Source: Filimonas sp. (lineage in GTDB: Bacteria > Bacteroidota > Bacteroidia > Chitinophagales > Chitinophagaceae). Taken from it: a stretch of DNA of 64,000 bases. Made by a program: the position numbers and the translations under genes. Shown piece by piece: positions 16,262 to 25,383 of this stretch (the stretch's first letter is position 1; each line of letters opens with the position of its first letter). Where the stretch lies: NCBI GenBank assembly GCA_017306865.1, contig JAFKHH010000011.1, positions 434,001-498,000 on the forward strand, written 5' to 3'. The notes under the pieces were generated by a model. It ran no database searches. It was not told the DNA's origin and saw only the letters and a list, made by a program, of their open reading frames with translations.

Positions 16262-16372
16262 TTTGAGATTTGAAATTTATAATTTGAAATGGGGCTTGGT
16301 CTTGTACAACAATGTAACCATGCAGCCATTCAACAATAATTTCAAATTTCAAATCATTAATTTCAAATTAAT
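16262..16372. repeat. Inverted TTTGAAAT-type repeat pair
   Basis: The gap between the Nramp stop and the GNAT start is almost wholly a mirrored pair. TTTGAGATTTGAAATTTATA follows the stop (16263-16282) and AATTTCAAATTTCAAATCAT precedes the next start (about 16338-16357). Between them is an AACAATNNAACCAT-type phrase. No terminator with GC-rich stem is present. Confidence 0.75.
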
Positions 16373-16849
16373 ATGTTTATTCGTCCGATAGAAGAAAAAG
16401 ATAATAAGGCCATTGCAACCATTATACGGAATGTATTGGCAGAGTTTGGTGCAAACAAGCCGGGCACGGTATATTTTGATCCGACAACAGATGACCTGTA
16501 CACTTTATTCAAAACACCCGGATCCCAATATTGGGTAGCGGAAGAAGATGGAAAGATCATAGGCGGATCAGGCATTTTCCCGACTGAGGGATTACCAGAG
16601 GGCTGTTGCGAATTAGTCAAGCTTTATCTGGATACGGCTGCGCGTGGCAAGGGATTAGGTAAACAACTGATTTTGCATTGCCTGGATGCAGCCGCAAAAG
16701 CAGGGTTTACACAAGTGTATTTAGAAACTATGCCTGAGTTGCATAATGCAGTAGGGCTGTATGAGCGTTGCGGCTTTACTTACCTGGATGGGCCACTCGG
16801 CAACTCCGGGCATTTTGGTTGCGATATATGGATGGCAAAATCAATTTGA
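16373..16849 (+). CDS. GNAT-family N-acetyltransferase
   Basis: The product is 158 residues, the usual length for a single GNAT domain. Motif A (acetyl-CoA binding) is CCELVKLYLDTAARGKGLGK around residue 85-100, with the RxxGxG pattern as RGKGLGK. The end has LYERCGFTYL, typical of motif B. The acceptor is unknown; the sequence resembles small-molecule or amino acid acetyltransferases. It could be transcribed from the Nramp operon, since the gap has no strong terminator. Confidence 0.85.
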   Translation: MFIRPIEEKDNKAIATIIRNVLAEFGANKPGTVYFDPTTDDLYTLFKTPGSQYWVAEEDGKIIGGSGIFPTEGLPEGCCELVKLYLDTAARGKGLGKQLILHCLDAAAKAGFTQVYLETMPELHNAVGLYERCGFTYLDGPLGNSGHFGCDIWMAKSI

Positions 16850-17006
16850 AAATGAGCTGATTTGAAAATGTATAAATGATTGGGAGCTGTTTAATTGTTA
16901 GATGGTTAAATTGTTGAATTGGAGTAGAAAAAACAATTAAACAGTATAGCAATTCAACAATTTAGAATTCAGCATTTTCAAATTTACACATCTTCAAATT
17001 TTCAAA
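16848..17006. repeat. Inverted pair of TTTGAAAA and AACAATT repeat phrases
   Basis: Between two convergent genes, TTTGAAAATG (16847-16870) and TTAATTGTTAGATGGTTAAA (about 16889-16908) are mirrored by CAATTAAACAGTATAGCAAT (about 16935-16954) and CATTTTCAAATTTACACATC (about 16973-16992). The whole gap can fold into one long weak hairpin. Confidence 0.7.
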
Positions 17007-17558
17007 TTAGTCTATATACTTCCTATACACAGCTTTTAACCCTCTTAATAATGCGAATGGCCGCAATACATCGAACATGATCCTTTGTACCTGGTAGGGG
17101 GGCTGAGAGAGGCGGAAGACTGGTGAAAATTTATTCATCAGCAAACAGGTTTGTAATAAGCCAGGTCTGCCGCTTGCATTCGTTTTTCCGTCTATCGCAA
17201 GGCCGGTTATTGTTTCGAGCAAATATTCTGTTTCAAGTGCGGGTTTTACTTTCCAGCTTACAATCGCTTTACCATCACTGCTATTCCACATAGCGTGTGC
17301 AGTGTTTGCCGGTATGTGTAGTGTTTCGCCTGCCTGTAATTTTATTTTTTTGTGATTAATCTTTACATCTACCTCGCCATATAGTACAGCAAAGTCTTCC
17401 GATTGAAGCGGATGATAATGGGAAGGTGGTTCTTTAGAACCTGCATTGTAAATAGTTTCCATTTCCAGTAAAGCGCCATTTGTATCCTTTGTTGTTTGTA
17501 CAAAACGGATCGCCTGCCCGGTTATAGGGTTCGTAATAGTTTTGTTTTTGTAAGCCAT
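17007..17558 (-). CDS. Cupin domain-containing protein
   Basis: The product is 183 residues. The cupin motif 1 is PPSHYHPLQSEDFAVLYGEV (residues about 40-60), with His, His and Glu as metal ligands. Motif 2 is IPANTAHAMWNSSDG, with the third His. The second half (about 120-183) is mostly helical and without a motif I recognise. Small cupins of this sort act as metal-dependent enzymes or binding proteins; no substrate can be read. It is transcribed alone, convergent with the GNAT gene. Confidence 0.8.
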   Translation of the reverse strand: MAYKNKTITNPITGQAIRFVQTTKDTNGALLEMETIYNAGSKEPPSHYHPLQSEDFAVLYGEVDVKINHKKIKLQAGETLHIPANTAHAMWNSSDGKAIVSWKVKPALETEYLLETITGLAIDGKTNASGRPGLLQTCLLMNKFSPVFRLSQPPYQVQRIMFDVLRPFALLRGLKAVYRKYID

Positions 17559-17811
17559 GCGTTTTGGTTTTTACGGTTTGGGGGCATAGCAACAAAAGGG
17601 GAACCGAAGATAACACAAGAAACGCGGAAAGGTTAGCATCTATGCCCGAACGGTCATAGTTTTATTTCTGTGGGTCAGGGCTGTGGCTTATGGTCCGTAC
17701 GTTTGTTCTGTTGCACTATCTTTATCCTCAACGGGTAAAAATTATAACTGATTGAAAACGATTGCGTAAAACTAACAAGCGTTTTATGGTTTTTTCAATG
17801 ATACAAACCCC

Positions 17812-17819
17812 TACATTTG
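17812..17819 (+). promoter_or_regulatory. -7 box (TACATTTG) of the isocitrate dehydrogenase gene
   Basis: Exact match to TAnnTTTG, 32 bases before the ATG at 17852, in the gap 17559-17851, which otherwise has no recognisable feature. Confidence 0.5.
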
Positions 17820-17851
17820 TAACCATTTTTCCTTAACCAAAATCAAAAGTG

Positions 17852-19084
17852 ATGGCTGAAAAGATCAAAGTAGCCAATCCGGTGGTAGAGCTGGATGGCG
17901 ATGAAATGACTAGAATCATTTGGAAATTCATTAAAGACAAACTGATACTTCCTTACGTAGAAGTAGATATTAAATACTATGATCTGGGTATTGAATACCG
18001 CGATCAGACAAATGACCAGGTAACTGTAGATGCTGCTAATGCCATAAAAGAATATGGTGTTGGTATCAAATGTGCCACTATTACTCCTGATGAGGCGCGT
18101 GTAGAAGAGTTTAAGTTGAAACAAATGTGGAAAAGCCCTAACGGTACAATCCGTAACATCCTGGATGGTACAGTATTCCGTGAGCCGATCGTTTGTAACA
18201 ATGTGCCTCGCCTGGTTCCTAACTGGACAGCACCTATCTGTATTGGTCGTCACGCGTTTGGTGACCAATACCGCGCTACTGATTTTGTAACAAAAGGGAA
18301 AGGTAAACTGACTATTAAATTCGAAGGCGAGAATGGTGACGTTCAGGAGTTCGAAGTTTATAATTTCAAAGGTGATGGCGTAGCATTGGCTATGTACAAT
18401 ACGGATGAAAGCATCAAAGGGTTTGCGCGTTCTTGCTTCAACCAGGCATTGATGAAGAAATGGCCTTTGTACCTTTCTACAAAGAATACAATCCTGAAAA
18501 AATACGATGGCCGCTTCAAAGATATCTTCCAGGATATTTATGAGAACGAGTTTAAAGCTCAATTCGAAGCAGCAGGCATTACTTATGAGCATCGCCTGAT
18601 AGATGACATGGTGGCTTCTGCACTAAAATGGAACGGTAACTTTGTATGGGCTTGTAAAAACTATGATGGTGACGTACAGAGCGATACTGTAGCACAAGGT
18701 TTCGGCTCTCTTGGCCTGATGACTTCTACACTGGTAACACCAGATGGTAAGATCATGGAAGCGGAAGCTGCACACGGTACAGTTACGCGTCACTACCGCG
18801 ACCACCAGAAAGGTAAACCAACATCTACTAACCCGATCGCGTCTATCTTCGCATGGACAAGAGGTTTGGAATTCCGTGGCAAACTGGACGGTAACCAAGC
18901 CCTGATTGATTTCTGCCACGCTTTAGAAGCTGTGTGCGTAGAAACAGTAGAGAGTGGTAAGATGACAAAAGACCTTGCTGTATGTATTCATGGTAACAAG
19001 GTGGAACATGGTAAAGATTACCTGTACACAGAAGAGTTCCTTGAAGCACTGGATCAGAACCTGAAAAAGAAGCTGGGTAAATAA
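17852..19084 (+). CDS. icd: NADP-dependent isocitrate dehydrogenase (eukaryote-like dimeric type)
   Basis: The product is 410 residues from the ATG at 17852; a GTG one codon upstream is in frame. It opens with [16 protein letters not shown] and has [15 protein letters not shown], then [20 protein letters not shown], the substrate-binding region of type II NADP-IDH shared with eukaryotic enzymes. The segment [15 protein letters not shown] and the late [23 protein letters not shown], with the cofactor-contacting residues, are intact. It converts isocitrate to 2-oxoglutarate and CO2 in the TCA cycle and makes NADPH. Codon use is regular, as expected for a highly expressed gene. A hairpin terminator follows. 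Confidence 0.96.
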   Translation: MAEKIKVANPVVELDGDEMTRIIWKFIKDKLILPYVEVDIKYYDLGIEYRDQTNDQVTVDAANAIKEYGVGIKCATITPDEARVEEFKLKQMWKSPNGTIRNILDGTVFREPIVCNNVPRLVPNWTAPICIGRHAFGDQYRATDFVTKGKGKLTIKFEGENGDVQEFEVYNFKGDGVALAMYNTDESIKGFARSCFNQALMKKWPLYLSTKNTILKKYDGRFKDIFQDIYENEFKAQFEAAGITYEHRLIDDMVASALKWNGNFVWACKNYDGDVQSDTVAQGFGSLGLMTSTLVTPDGKIMEAEAAHGTVTRHYRDHQKGKPTSTNPIASIFAWTRGLEFRGKLDGNQALIDFCHALEAVCVETVESGKMTKDLAVCIHGNKVEHGKDYLYTEEFLEALDQNLKKKLGK

Positions 19085-19101
19085 TTGTTCAGCTTGAATA
19101 T

Positions 19102-19140
19102 AAAAAGAGAGGCTTTCGTAATGGAAGCCTCTCTTTTTTA
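19102..19140 (+). terminator. Terminator of icd
   Basis: Arms of 14 bp (AAAAAGAGAGGCTT and complement) close a 9-base loop and end in a T-run, 17 bases after the stop. Confidence 0.9.
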
Positions 19141-19142
19141 TT

Positions 19143-19395
19143 GCTGTATGGTTGAATGGGTATATTGTTGGATTGTAGCGATATTTTTTAAACACATAGA
19201 AGCATAGGTACATAGAAACATAGATATGTTCAAGGCTGTGGAGTAAGAGCATGATTTGACTTATCAAAGAGAGCATAGAGCACATAGTGGAAATACTTTG
19301 TATTTCTTTGTGCTTCTTTATGTCTTGGTGCCTTCGTGGCCGGCGCTGACAATTTAACCATGTAACAATTAAACAATATAACAATCAACAATTAC
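19143..19395. repeat. Repeat-filled gap: AACAATT phrases around an ACACATAG-type element
   Basis: The stretch 19184-19341 starts TTTTTTAAACACATAGAAGC and ends with CTTTGTGCTTCTTTATGTC... and CTTCGTGGC, an imperfect hairpin. A relative lies at 51210-51372 with the same opening (TTTTTAAACACATAGTAAGC). AACAATT-type phrases flank it on both sides (about 19147-19175 and 19350-19391). No gene is visible. Confidence 0.7.
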
Positions 19396-19400
19396 CTTTA
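19393..19400 (+). promoter_or_regulatory. -7-like box (TACCTTTA) of the YpdA-like gene
   Basis: One mismatch to TAnnTTTG, ending four bases before the ATG at 19405. It lies inside or next to an AACAATT repeat phrase. Confidence 0.35.
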
Positions 19401-19404
19401 GTCC

Positions 19405-20373
19405 ATGAGCAAGTATGATGTTGTAATAATAGGAGCAGGACCGATAGGATTGGCATGTGGCATAGCTGCGCAAAAGGCGGGATTGAATTATGTGGTATTA
19501 GAAAAAGGTGCATTGGTAAACAGCTTGTTTAACTACCCGTTGTTCATGACCTTTTTCTCTACGGCGGATCGCCTGGAAATAGGGGATGTGCCATTTATGA
19601 GCATGACGCCCAAGCCGGGCAGGCAAGAGGCGATTGAATACTACCGGCAGGTGAAACGTAAGTTTGACCTGAATGTACATTTATATGAGCCGGTAACAGC
19701 AGTAAAGGAAGTAGCAAAGAACCTGTTTCATATAACTACGGGAAAAGGTAACTATGAGACGGCGAACGTGATCATTGCAACAGGATTTTATGATATTCCT
19801 ATTTATATGAATGTGCCGGGAGAAGAGTTGCCTAAAGTTAGTCACTACTACAAGGAGCCACACAATTATGCTTTTCAGAAAGTATTGATAGTGGGCGCAA
19901 ATAATTCTGCAGTAGACGCCGCATTAGAAACATGGCGTAAAGGAGCAGAGGTAACAATGGTGATCCGGCAGGAGGCCATTGGCCCCCGCGTGAAATATTG
20001 GGTGAAACCGGATGTGGAAAACAGGATTGCGGAAGGAAGTATAAAAGCGTATTTCAGTTCTTCTGTAAAAGCAATAACAGCATCTACTGTGGAAATAGAA
20101 ACGCCAGACGGAATAGTTTCTGTCGCAAACGATTTTGTACTGGCTATGACGGGCTACAGACCCAATTTCGAAATGCTGCGCAGTTTTGGCGTAAGCTTAT
20201 CTGATAATGACCGCCTCCATCCGGCATATAATGAAGAAACAATGGAAACGAATGTGCCTGGCATGTACCTGGCTGGCGTAGTATGTGGAGGAATGGACAC
20301 ACATAAGTGGTTTATTGAAAACTCACGGGTGCATGCGGATAAGATCATCTCGCACATTATCAGTAGTAAATAG
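19405..20373 (+). CDS. ypdA: YpdA-like (putative bacillithiol disulfide) reductase
   Basis: The product is 322 residues, the size of YpdA. An FAD-binding GAGPIGLACGIAAQKAG motif starts at about residue 11, and a second dinucleotide motif, VGANNSAVDAALETW, at about residue 170 should bind NADPH. The NSLFNYPLFMTFFSTADRLEIG segment is characteristic of the family, which lacks the CxxC pair of thioredoxin reductase; none is seen here. YpdA reduces bacillithiol disulfide in Firmicutes. Some Bacteroidota make bacillithiol, so the same role is plausible. No bsh gene is in the window. Confidence 0.85.
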   Translation: MSKYDVVIIGAGPIGLACGIAAQKAGLNYVVLEKGALVNSLFNYPLFMTFFSTADRLEIGDVPFMSMTPKPGRQEAIEYYRQVKRKFDLNVHLYEPVTAVKEVAKNLFHITTGKGNYETANVIIATGFYDIPIYMNVPGEELPKVSHYYKEPHNYAFQKVLIVGANNSAVDAALETWRKGAEVTMVIRQEAIGPRVKYWVKPDVENRIAEGSIKAYFSSSVKAITASTVEIETPDGIVSVANDFVLAMTGYRPNFEMLRSFGVSLSDNDRLHPAYNEETMETNVPGMYLAGVVCGGMDTHKWFIENSRVHADKIISHIISSK

Positions 20374-20543
20374 CACAATAATATCCGGAACAACAGCGTT
20401 TTCGCTGTTTGAAAAAACGGCATAAAAATGGAGCGTTGACAAATGAGATGTTCCTTTTTTATATGAATACTTCTTTAAATGGGAGATATCACTATGAGTT
20501 TCCGCATTTTTTAACCAATTTTAGCGCATAATTTAAACTGGAA

Positions 20544-21461
20544 ATGAATACTATGAAAAAAACAAACAACTTTTTGTTTCTTTTTGCTGCCTTTGCTGCA
20601 CTGCTTTTGAGCGCCTGTAAAGGTGGCGGTAGCTACGATTTAAAATTTAATCCTGCTGCTGGCTCTAAATACAAGTACACTGTTACCATGAACCAAAAAT
20701 TGCAGCAGACTGTACAGGGTCAGACAAAAGACATGGACAACGCTACGGAAATTTATGCTACATACGAGGTACAGGCGGGTAGCGGTACTGATAAAGTATT
20801 GAAGCTGACGTATGACCGTTTCAAGGGGACAGCGAGCGGCATGACGTTCGATACAGATGTAGCGGACTCTGCTGGTACATCGGGCAACCCGATGTCAGCT
20901 ATTTTTAGTAGCATGAAAGGCCAGAGTATTTCTATGACTGTATCTGCAAAAGGTGAAGTAAAAGAGGTAAAAGGAGTAGAGGAGTTACTGGACAAAATGG
21001 TAGCAAACATGCCGGGTGATTCTGCAACAAAGCCAATGATGAAAGAGAACATCAAAAAGCTGATGGGTGAAGATTACATGAAAAGCATGATGGAGCAATC
21101 TTTCAAGATCTACCCTGCTGGTGCAGTGAAGATCGGCGACAACTGGAAGACTGACATGGAGATGAAAAATGGCATTGCGTTGAAACTGGCAAATACATTT
21201 ACGCTGAAAAGTGTAGAAAACAATGTAGCTAAACTGGATGTGAAATCTGATATTTCCAGCGGTAGCATGGAGATGATGGGTATGAAGATAGAAACTGACC
21301 TGAAGGGTACACAAACAGGTACCTTTGACCTGGATGTGCCAACAGGCATGGCTACAAGTGGCGACATTACACAGGAGATCAGTGGTAATATGAAAGTAAT
21401 GGGTATGGAAATGCCAATGAAGATCCAGACAAAAATGAAGATCTCTTGCGTGAAGATCTAA
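20544..21461 (+). CDS. DUF6263 family lipoprotein
   Basis: The product is 305 residues from ATG 20544; ATG 20553 (MKKTNN) is an alternative. The lipoprotein signal has lipobox LLSAC (Cys25 from the first ATG), followed by GGGS. The mature sequence has the repeated beta-strand pattern of DUF6263: FNPAAGSKYKYTVTMNQKL near the start, ISMTVSAKGEVKEVKGVEEL in the middle and GTQTGTFDLDVPTGMATSGD near the end. It is rich in Met, Lys and Gly. Family members are surface or periplasmic lipoproteins without known function. It stands alone with a strong terminator. Confidence 0.8.
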   Translation: MNTMKKTNNFLFLFAAFAALLLSACKGGGSYDLKFNPAAGSKYKYTVTMNQKLQQTVQGQTKDMDNATEIYATYEVQAGSGTDKVLKLTYDRFKGTASGMTFDTDVADSAGTSGNPMSAIFSSMKGQSISMTVSAKGEVKEVKGVEELLDKMVANMPGDSATKPMMKENIKKLMGEDYMKSMMEQSFKIYPAGAVKIGDNWKTDMEMKNGIALKLANTFTLKSVENNVAKLDVKSDISSGSMEMMGMKIETDLKGTQTGTFDLDVPTGMATSGDITQEISGNMKVMGMEMPMKIQTKMKISCVKI

Positions 21462-21570
21462 TCATGTACGATGTTAGATGTACGATGTACTAATTACGAA
21501 GTACAAAGTGAAGTAAGAGATTAAAAGATTGGCATTGTTAAGATCGGGAAAGACCGACGAATGAAAATAA

Positions 21571-21606
21571 ATAGAGAAGGCGTTGCAACTGCAACGCCTT
21601 CTCTAT
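21571..21606. terminator. Bidirectional terminator between convergent genes
   Basis: Arms of 16 bp (ATAGAGAAGGCGTTGC and complement) with loop AACT. It lies between a plus-strand gene ending at 21461 and a minus-strand gene ending at 21648. A GTACGATGTTAGATGTAC-type phrase lies before it at 21464-21490. Confidence 0.85.
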
Positions 21607-21647
21607 TTATAACAATGAAACCATTAAGCAATGAAACAATGAAGCTT

Positions 21648-24455
21648 TTATTTCTCCGGTAGTAATATTGCTTCAAACACATTCTTGCCGTCGAATAACA
21701 GGTTCGCAGTTTGCTTAATGTCGTCTGTGGTCAATTTATTCACCAACTGCTCGTATTGGAATACGCGTTCTGTATCGTCTCCGTCGAACAGCATGCCACG
21801 AATAACACCTAACCAGAAGCCATTCTCTTTCAGTTGTACTTTATATTTCTCAATCCATGTTTTCTTCACTTTGTCCAGGTCTTCTTTTTCCGGTCCATTC
21901 TTTTTGATCGTTTCTATCTCTGCTGCAAAAGCTTTCCTCAACGTGTCCAGCTTTTCCGGGCCACAAGGCAATTGCAGCACGAAGCTATAGTTGTTGTATG
22001 GGTTTTTACTAACACTGCCGTAAATGCCACCGGAGTAAATGCCGCCGATCTTTTCGCGCAGATCATCTACAATTTTCAGGTTGAGTATTTCTGCCAGCGC
22101 ACTTGCTTTCATAAACAAATCTTCGTTGTAAGGCACCTCGCCGCTATAATAGGTAACAATCATTGCTTTAGGCTCCGTACCTTTTCTTACGGTCATATTA
22201 ACGTTGCCTTTCACAGGTCGCAAGCCATTGTCTACAAATGCAGCTTTCTTGCCAGACCCTTGCAGGCCGCCTATATACGTTGCAAGCAATGGTTTAATTG
22301 TATCTACGTTTACATTACCTACAATTACATAAGTAAAATCAGTAGCATCGTTCAGTAATTCTTTATAAATAGCCAGAGCCCTGTCTAAATCAATTTTATC
22401 AAAATCACCCGGCTTGGGAATAGCGCTTGTGGTGAGCGGGTTTCGTTGATACAGCACGTTGTAGAACGAATCGATAAATACGTTTGTCGGGTCAGACATG
22501 GAGAACTCTACGCCTGCTTTTTGTTTCTCTTTCCATGCATTGAACAAACCAACATCTTTACGAGGTTGTGTAATGGTCAGGTAAACTAATTGCAGCATTG
22601 TTTCCACATCTTTAATGCTGCTGCTGCCAGATACGCCTGCACTCAACCCGCTTATACTTGGTGAAGCACCTGCAACCTTACCTGCCAGCATTTTGCGTAA
22701 CTCTACCGGTGTATAATCGCCAATGCCCATTTGCTGTACAACAGATGTTGCATAGCTTGAGCTATACTTATCTTCCGGCCCATATTTAGATGCGCCGCCC
22801 TTATGGAAAGCAGACAGGATCACTTCATCAGACTTGAATGTAGTAGGCTTAATCACCACTTTTGCACCGTTGCTGAGCTCAAGTGTAGTGGTACCTAGTT
22901 TTTCATTTTTACTTTCTTTTATGATAGTGCCTGCTTGTGGCTTTTCTTTTAGTAATTCTGTACCAACAGCTTTTTCTTCATACGGCTTTACTTTTTCTAG
23001 GAGGAATTTCTTCGTCATATCTTCCAACCCTTTGTTTGTAGGTAGCTTAAAGCTACTTCCTGCCGGGCCTTGTAAACTGGTAAACAAAGGCGCCTCCTTT
23101 TTAATGATGCTCTTCAAGGCATTCACTTCAGCAAGTGTAATCGAAGGCAGGAATGTTTTGTAGTAGCTATACTCGTTTTCTATTCCCGGAATAGATTCGC
23201 TGGTCAAAAAATTGCGAATGTATTCGTCAACAAATTGCGATGATTCTGTCTTGTCCCTGTTGTTGTACAAACGCTCCATGTATGCAAGCTGTTGTTTTTT
23301 AGCCTGCTCCAGCTCAGCTTCAGTAAAGCCATATTGTTTTACACGGTTAAGCTCTGTCAGTAAAGCGCGAAGAGATGTATCAGGGCCCGATTTTCCTGCA
23401 ACAGTCACGGCTGTAAATGCTTCGTACCCGCGTGCAAAACTGCTGAAATTTGCTCCTGCATAAAGGAATGGTGGCTTCTCGCTTTGCGCCATTTCTGAAT
23501 AACGCTGGTTGAGCATGGAAGTAAACAGTTGCTTCAAAATGGATTTACGATAATCACCGATGGTTACATCTTCTTTATCCGGAGCAAACGGAAAGTCAAC
23601 TTCCGTTACAAAGTTGGTTGCTTCCTTATCTGTTACCACAATTGCCTGGCTTTGTTTACGTGCAGACAGTGTAGCCAGTGTTCTTGGCTTGATAACGGTT
23701 GGATTTTTTAACTCATCAAAATATTTATGCACCAGCTTTTCTGCTTCTGCTACATCAATATCGCCAACGATCAATACTGCCTGTAAGTTAGGCCTGTACC
23801 ATTCTTTATAAAAACGCTTGATCGCATCATACTTAAATGTTTTCAGGATACTGTCTTTACCAATAGGTAAACGCAATGCGTATTTTGAACCTGCATATTG
23901 CAGTGGGTAGATTTTTTTAAACATGCGATCATCAGCGCCCTTGCCAAGCCTGCTTTCTTCCAGCACCACACCGCGTTCATTATCTATTTCACTGTTCTCC
24001 ATTGTAAGGCCACCAGCCCAATCCTGCAACACCTGCAATCCCTTTTCCAGGTTGGACGGATCGCTTAGCGGAACGGGTAGAATATAGATTGTTTCATCAA
24101 ATGAAGTGTACGCATTCAGATCAGCCCCAAACTCAATACCCAAGTTTTGCAGGTAGCTTACCAATTCATTTTTCTTAAAATGTTTCGATCCGTTAAATGC
24201 CATGTGTTCTGTAAAGTGCGCCAAACCCTGCTGGTCGTTATCCTCCAGTATAGAGCCGGCATTTACTGCCAGGCGTAATTCTACTTTGTTTTCAGGCTTT
24301 TTATTCTGCTTAATATAATAGGTTAAGCCATTAGACAATTTGCCAATCTTAATACTCGGGTCTTTGGGTAATTTGTCAGAAAGGTTGAGCTGTGCATGCA
24401 GCGATATACTGCAAATCATACACAGCACCAGCAAAGCGTAGAGTTGTTTCTTCAT
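21648..24455 (-). CDS. M16-family zinc metallopeptidase (insulinase/PqqL-like), secreted
   Basis: The product is 935 residues with a signal peptide (MKKQLYALLVLCMICSISLHAQ). The first M16 domain has the inverted zinc motif in GLAHFTEHMAFNG (HxxEH, about residues 81-85) and the downstream glutamate in ENSEIDNERGVVLEE. Three further domains of the clamshell fold follow; the second half lacks HxxEH and is the inactive partner. It resembles the Bacteroidota PqqL-like proteases, which act in the periplasm on peptides. The gene is transcribed alone and convergent with the DUF6263 gene. Confidence 0.93.
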   Translation of the reverse strand: MKKQLYALLVLCMICSISLHAQLNLSDKLPKDPSIKIGKLSNGLTYYIKQNKKPENKVELRLAVNAGSILEDNDQQGLAHFTEHMAFNGSKHFKKNELVSYLQNLGIEFGADLNAYTSFDETIYILPVPLSDPSNLEKGLQVLQDWAGGLTMENSEIDNERGVVLEESRLGKGADDRMFKKIYPLQYAGSKYALRLPIGKDSILKTFKYDAIKRFYKEWYRPNLQAVLIVGDIDVAEAEKLVHKYFDELKNPTVIKPRTLATLSARKQSQAIVVTDKEATNFVTEVDFPFAPDKEDVTIGDYRKSILKQLFTSMLNQRYSEMAQSEKPPFLYAGANFSSFARGYEAFTAVTVAGKSGPDTSLRALLTELNRVKQYGFTEAELEQAKKQQLAYMERLYNNRDKTESSQFVDEYIRNFLTSESIPGIENEYSYYKTFLPSITLAEVNALKSIIKKEAPLFTSLQGPAGSSFKLPTNKGLEDMTKKFLLEKVKPYEEKAVGTELLKEKPQAGTIIKESKNEKLGTTTLELSNGAKVVIKPTTFKSDEVILSAFHKGGASKYGPEDKYSSSYATSVVQQMGIGDYTPVELRKMLAGKVAGASPSISGLSAGVSGSSSIKDVETMLQLVYLTITQPRKDVGLFNAWKEKQKAGVEFSMSDPTNVFIDSFYNVLYQRNPLTTSAIPKPGDFDKIDLDRALAIYKELLNDATDFTYVIVGNVNVDTIKPLLATYIGGLQGSGKKAAFVDNGLRPVKGNVNMTVRKGTEPKAMIVTYYSGEVPYNEDLFMKASALAEILNLKIVDDLREKIGGIYSGGIYGSVSKNPYNNYSFVLQLPCGPEKLDTLRKAFAAEIETIKKNGPEKEDLDKVKKTWIEKYKVQLKENGFWLGVIRGMLFDGDDTERVFQYEQLVNKLTTDDIKQTANLLFDGKNVFEAILLPEK

Positions 24456-24576
24456 ATTAGTTATATTTCCAGAAATATGAAAATACGGAAAGTATTGAGG
24501 AAATGGGGAATAGATTGATATACGGGCATTTACAGTATATTCGGGTATTGTTTTTATAACAAAACCCTAACCATCT

Positions 24577-25332
24577 ATGTCACACGAACATGCACAACAT
24601 GATGCAGAAGCCAAGCAGGCAATTCTTGATAATATTGAAAAATATGGTTGCCACCTTGCATTATTAGAAGGTGATAATTATTTGCCGCCCTTTGTTTACT
24701 CAATCGGGTTATTTCAAAAGTTTGGGCATCCTGAAATTATTTGTTTTGGGTTGAAGACAGATGTGATGGCTACTATAATAAATGAAGTTTGCAGATTAGC
24801 TAAGGCAGGCGAGCGATTCGTTCCAGGAAAACTTTACCCGGGATTCTTGCAAGACTATAGTATCCAGTTTGTTGAAGTTGCAAAAGAATATTACCCTAAT
24901 TATCTTGGATATGGAGGATGGTTCTATAATATGTCATTTGAGTTTCCTGCATTGCAGCTTATATGGCCGGATAAAGACCATCGCTTTCCATGGGAGACTG
25001 AGTTTAATCCTGACTGGAAACGTAGACAACCCATACTTGACAGGAATATTGATTTTAAGTTTTATGAAGAGCGAAATTTAGGCGTTTATACTACTAAACA
25101 AGCTTTTGCAGGCGAACCTATATTGTTTGTTTATCACAACGAGAACGGCGATTGGCAATTTCATACAAGTCTTGAACCTAATCTGGATGATGCAATGTTC
25201 GTATGTCTTGAAGAAATTACAAAACTCGACCCTAGCATAAACGAAATATTTCATCTACAATATGGTTGGAGTGCCTGGCGGGATAATATAGATAGTGAGT
25301 GGGAATATGCGGAGGATGAGGCAATGGAATAA
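24577..25332 (+). CDS. DUF4262 domain-containing protein
   Basis: The product is 251 residues and cytoplasmic. The N-terminal half is DUF4262, with YGCHLALLEGDNYLPPFVYSIG followed by FGHPEIICFGL. The second half has a motif FVYHNENGDWQFHT, then an acidic tail ending EYAEDEAME. DUF4262 proteins are found across phyla, often near toxin-immunity or accessory genes; no activity is established. It begins a stretch of small, AT-rich genes (24577-27164), all on the plus strand, which look like accessory DNA. The next gene follows after 51 bases, so they may be co-transcribed. Confidence 0.8.
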   Translation: MSHEHAQHDAEAKQAILDNIEKYGCHLALLEGDNYLPPFVYSIGLFQKFGHPEIICFGLKTDVMATIINEVCRLAKAGERFVPGKLYPGFLQDYSIQFVEVAKEYYPNYLGYGGWFYNMSFEFPALQLIWPDKDHRFPWETEFNPDWKRRQPILDRNIDFKFYEERNLGVYTTKQAFAGEPILFVYHNENGDWQFHTSLEPNLDDAMFVCLEEITKLDPSINEIFHLQYGWSAWRDNIDSEWEYAEDEAME

Positions 25333-25383
25333 GGAAACGGAGGGCAAATGATCTGATTGAAATATTTAAATTATAAAAAACAG

